A stretch of 6,739 bases of DNA, from positions 1 through 6,739 of the forward strand of contig JAFOIS010000169.1 of NCBI GenBank assembly GCA_017420605.1, read 5' to 3'. Both the position numbers and the translations under genes were made by a program. The notes beneath the pieces were generated by a model that saw only the letters and a program-made list of their open reading frames with translations, made no database searches and was not told the origin of the DNA. The stretch is from Lachnospiraceae bacterium (GTDB taxonomy: Bacteria > Bacillota > Clostridia > Lachnospirales > Lachnospiraceae). Below are positions 5,138-6,739 of this stretch, piece after piece (position 1 is the first letter of the stretch; every line of letters begins with the position of its first letter).

Positions 5138-5914
5138 ATGGATCGTTATGAAAAAGCTCTCGCCCTTTGGCAGCGCAAACAGGTAAAAACGGATGCTGAG
5201 CTGGCCGAGGCACTGAACGGTCACAGCATTTCCTTTGCCTATCATTCCGGTAACCTGGAAAACGATCGTATCACCTACAACGACACACGCGAAATCTTCG
5301 ATCACGACGGTGTGACCTCTTATACCGGCGATCTACGGACGCTGTTCGAGATCCGAAACGCAAAGGACGCCAATGAGCTGTTTTTACAGTCCTTCCGTGA
5401 CAGGCGGCCTTTGGACGAAAGCCTTGTGAAGGAATTTCAAAAACGCCTCACGCTGAACACCTACGACACCCGCCGCTATGAACTGGGAGAACGCCCCGGC
5501 GAATATAAGCGCCATGACTATGTGACCGGCAGGAATGAGATCGGGGCCGCGCCCGAGGATGTGGCCGATGAAATGAACGAGCTGCTCGGCGAGCTGCATG
5601 ATATTCCCGCCGACAAGCTGCTGCGCGCCGCGGCGTATTACCATGTCAAATTTGAGAACATCCATCCCTTCGCCGACGGGAACGGCCGGACCGGACGCCT
5701 GAGCATGAATTACTTTTTGGTCATGAACGGACACCCGCCGATCACGATCCATCAGGAGGACCGAAGGGACTACTATGCCGCGCTGGAGGCCTGGGACGAG
5801 TGTCAGAAGCTCGCGCCGATGGAGGCTTTCCTGCGCGTGCAGACGGTGAAGACCTGGGAGAAACAGATCGAACGCAGCGAACGCTCCGCGCAGCATGATG
5901 AGCCGTTGCTCTAA
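5138..5914 (+). CDS. Fic family protein (AMP transferase, class II with N-terminal inhibitory motif)
   Basis: Fic enzymes transfer AMP, or another nucleotide-derived group, from a nucleotide to hydroxyl side chains of target proteins; many bacterial ones act as toxins or stress modulators. The 258-residue product has the complete active-site motif HPFADGNGRTGR (176-187) with catalytic H176, the phosphate-binding D/N/G/R residues, and a target-docking flap near GEYKRHDYVTG (121-131). An inhibitory motif SGNLEN (37-42, pattern S-x3-E-N) lies N-terminal, as in class II Fic proteins that silence themselves without a separate antitoxin. ATG 5138 is preferred over GTG 5099 because GGGAGG sits 8 nt upstream. 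It stands alone on the plus strand among minus-strand genes, beside a relaxase remnant, which suggests mobile-element cargo. The target is unknown. Confidence 0.93.
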   Translation: MDRYEKALALWQRKQVKTDAELAEALNGHSISFAYHSGNLENDRITYNDTREIFDHDGVTSYTGDLRTLFEIRNAKDANELFLQSFRDRRPLDESLVKEFQKRLTLNTYDTRRYELGERPGEYKRHDYVTGRNEIGAAPEDVADEMNELLGELHDIPADKLLRAAAYYHVKFENIHPFADGNGRTGRLSMNYFLVMNGHPPITIHQEDRRDYYAALEAWDECQKLAPMEAFLRVQTVKTWEKQIERSERSAQHDEPLL

Positions 5915-6216
5915 AGCTCCTGCTCATTTTTCATACGCACTTCTTCATGCTCCGGCTCTTGCAGCCGGAGCATTTTTTCGATGTTGGCCTTGACGGTCTG
6001 CAACTCCTTTTCGCGTTTTTGGCTCTCACGGTATTCTGTGTACCCGGCGTTTTTCGCGGAAGTCAGATCTTCGATCTCATCCTGGATTCGCATGTCAGTG
6101 GGAATCATTTTGACCCCGTTTTCTTTGAAATACCGCATCGATGCGTCATAAAGCATAAGCGCCGGACGGTTTTCCTCGTAAAACTTTCCAAAGAATAATT
6201 TTGTGTCCCAATCACT
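5911..6216 (-). pseudogene. C-terminal remnant of a MobA/VirD2-type (Tn1549-like) relaxase
   Basis: Relaxases nick one strand at oriT and pilot it during conjugation. Only the last ~100 residues remain. The frame is open from a TAA at 6219-6217 to a TAG at 5913-5911 and reads KFYEENRPAL, YFKENGVKMIP, YTEYRESQK, ELQTVKANIEKML in order. This matches the coiled-coil tail typical of Tn1549-like relaxases (KFxExxR...GVKKIP...YxEYRxxxxE...AKxNIExxL). The catalytic N-terminal domain with its tyrosine and histidine triad is absent. The first internal ATG (6156) has no clear ribosome binding site, so translation is doubtful. Homology probably starts near 6190. The stop overlaps the convergent fic stop, and the fic terminator hairpin is embedded in its last codons. 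Family assignment is by pattern memory. Confidence 0.65.
5947..5978 (+). terminator. Intrinsic terminator of fic
   Basis: TGCTCCGGCT (5948-5957) and AGCCGGAGCA (5963-5972) form a perfect 10-bp stem around CTTGC, extended one pair by A5947-T5973, and followed by six T residues (5973-5978). It lies 33 bp past the fic stop. On the opposite strand the same bases encode part of the relaxase tail. Confidence 0.92.
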
Positions 6217-6346
6217 TTAAAATCATTCGAAGACGCACGAATGATTGCCGTGGCAGGACGCACTTTCTCGTTTTCAGAAGGGCAGCGAAATGCGAATGTG
6301 ATATTCTCTGCCCACGATCGACAATGCCATGCCAGTTATTGCTTTT
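6217..6346. other. Short non-coding gap between the GH2 gene and the relaxase remnant
   Basis: No gene is seen here. The only structure noted is a 6-bp inverted repeat GGGCAG/CTGCCC (6280-6285, 6308-6313) with a 22-nt loop. No U-tract terminator follows the GH2 stop codon. This interval probably contains the boundary between chromosomal DNA and the mobile-element remnant. Confidence 0.3.
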
Positions 6347-6739
6347 TTACTCCACATTCAGCTCCACGCATTGTTCCGCTATGCCGGACGTGCTGACCTT
6401 GACTTGGATCTTCCCCGCGCCGTCTCCCGCGCGGATCACAGCCAGCGCCTTGCCGTAATAGGTGGTGTGGGTCTTTTCGGTAAAGCACTCGCCCATGTTC
6501 GGCTTAGCGGAGCCGAGAGCCAGCAGGCTGCCCGCGCCGTTCACCGTCACGGTAACGGGTACATCCTCTGAGGATCTGGTGATCCCATCCCGGTCAGTGA
6601 GGTCGATCGCCAGATAGCAGAGATCCTGCCCGTCGGCGCGCAGTGCAGTCTTATCCGGACGGAGGCAAAGCACTGTCTCACCTTCCGCGGTGCGCATGGT
6701 CTCCCTTGCGATCTCCGCGCCCTTTGCGTCATAGCTGAT
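6347..6739 (-). CDS. Glycoside hydrolase family 2 beta-galactosidase-like protein, C-terminal part (cut by the window edge)
   Basis: GH2 enzymes hydrolyse beta-galactosides and related glycans. The visible 130 residues are the C-terminal accessory region: ISYDAKGAEIARETMRTA at the window edge is the end of a DUF4982-type beta domain. It is followed by an Ig-like domain with LRADGQDLCYLAIDLTDRDG, LLALGSAKP and HTTYYGKALAVIRAG, a combination characteristic of large bacterial GH2 beta-galactosidases from gut bacteria. The catalytic barrel lies outside the window, so activity cannot be judged. The frame is open to the last base, and the stop is TAA at 6349-6347. An internal ATG at 6697 is not a start, because homology continues upstream of it. 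No secretion signal can be assessed. Confidence 0.88.
   Translation of the reverse strand: MSYDAKGAEIARETMRTAEGETVLCLRPDKTALRADGQDLCYLAIDLTDRDGITRSSEDVPVTVTVNGAGSLLALGSAKPNMGECFTEKTHTTYYGKALAVIRAGDGAGKIQVKVSTSGIAEQCVELNVE

Noticed and set aside
6288..6298. AAATGCGAATG shared, inverted, with 4607-4617
   Set aside because: An 11-base match within 6.7 kb is expected by chance; the flanks do not match.

Overview
The window (about 55% GC by eye) looks like a chromosomal segment of a gut-type Clostridia bacterium, Lachnospiraceae or Oscillospiraceae. The reasons are the priA-def gene order, a YqhD/BDH-type iron alcohol dehydrogenase, a YfcC-type transporter remnant with the Lachnospiraceae-style C-terminus, a GH2 beta-galactosidase tail, a Fic protein of the 'SGNLEN' class and debris of what looks like a Tn1549-like conjugative element. 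Family assignments come from recognised motifs, not from a database search.

Left part (1-3769), all on the minus strand and apparently intact housekeeping DNA. Read in transcription order: an iron-dependent alcohol dehydrogenase (3769-2594); tRNA-Leu(CAG) with its own strong promoter and intrinsic terminator; a palindrome-rich gap of about 360 bp; then priA (replication-restart helicase, TTG start), followed 12 bp downstream by the first seven codons of what is probably def (peptide deformylase), which runs off the window. A perfect 15-bp palindrome lies between the -35 and -10 boxes of the probable priA promoter and is a good operator candidate.

Middle part (3790-5060), a scrambled region. 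A C-terminal piece of a YfcC-family membrane carrier (stop at 3871) is joined out of frame to the first ~48 codons of a small acidic DUF1292-like gene that still has its own ribosome binding site (start 4435). The carrier piece also seems to lack an internal stretch of about 50-60 residues. Upstream lies a stretch of over 600 bp with no convincing gene. It holds five stem-loops (4460-4717), three of them consecutive and resembling a conjugative transfer origin, and two diverged copies of a ~108-bp repeat with a 138-bp period.

Right part (5065-6739). A complete fic gene on the plus strand, with an N-terminal inhibitory motif and a canonical Fic motif, has a plausible promoter and a strong terminator. 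Its stop codon overlaps the stop of a convergent remnant: the last ~100 residues of a MobA/VirD2-type relaxase. At the right edge is the C-terminal 130 residues of a GH2 beta-galactosidase-like enzyme on the minus strand.

Overall reading: a stable housekeeping block sits beside a decayed mobile-element footprint (oriT-like hairpins, relaxase tail, fic as surviving cargo), with a deletion fusion of two unrelated chromosomal genes next to it. No clearly new multi-gene system is visible. The most useful leads are the deletion fusion, the transfer-origin-like hairpin cluster, the tandem repeat in front of fic and the palindrome in the priA promoter.
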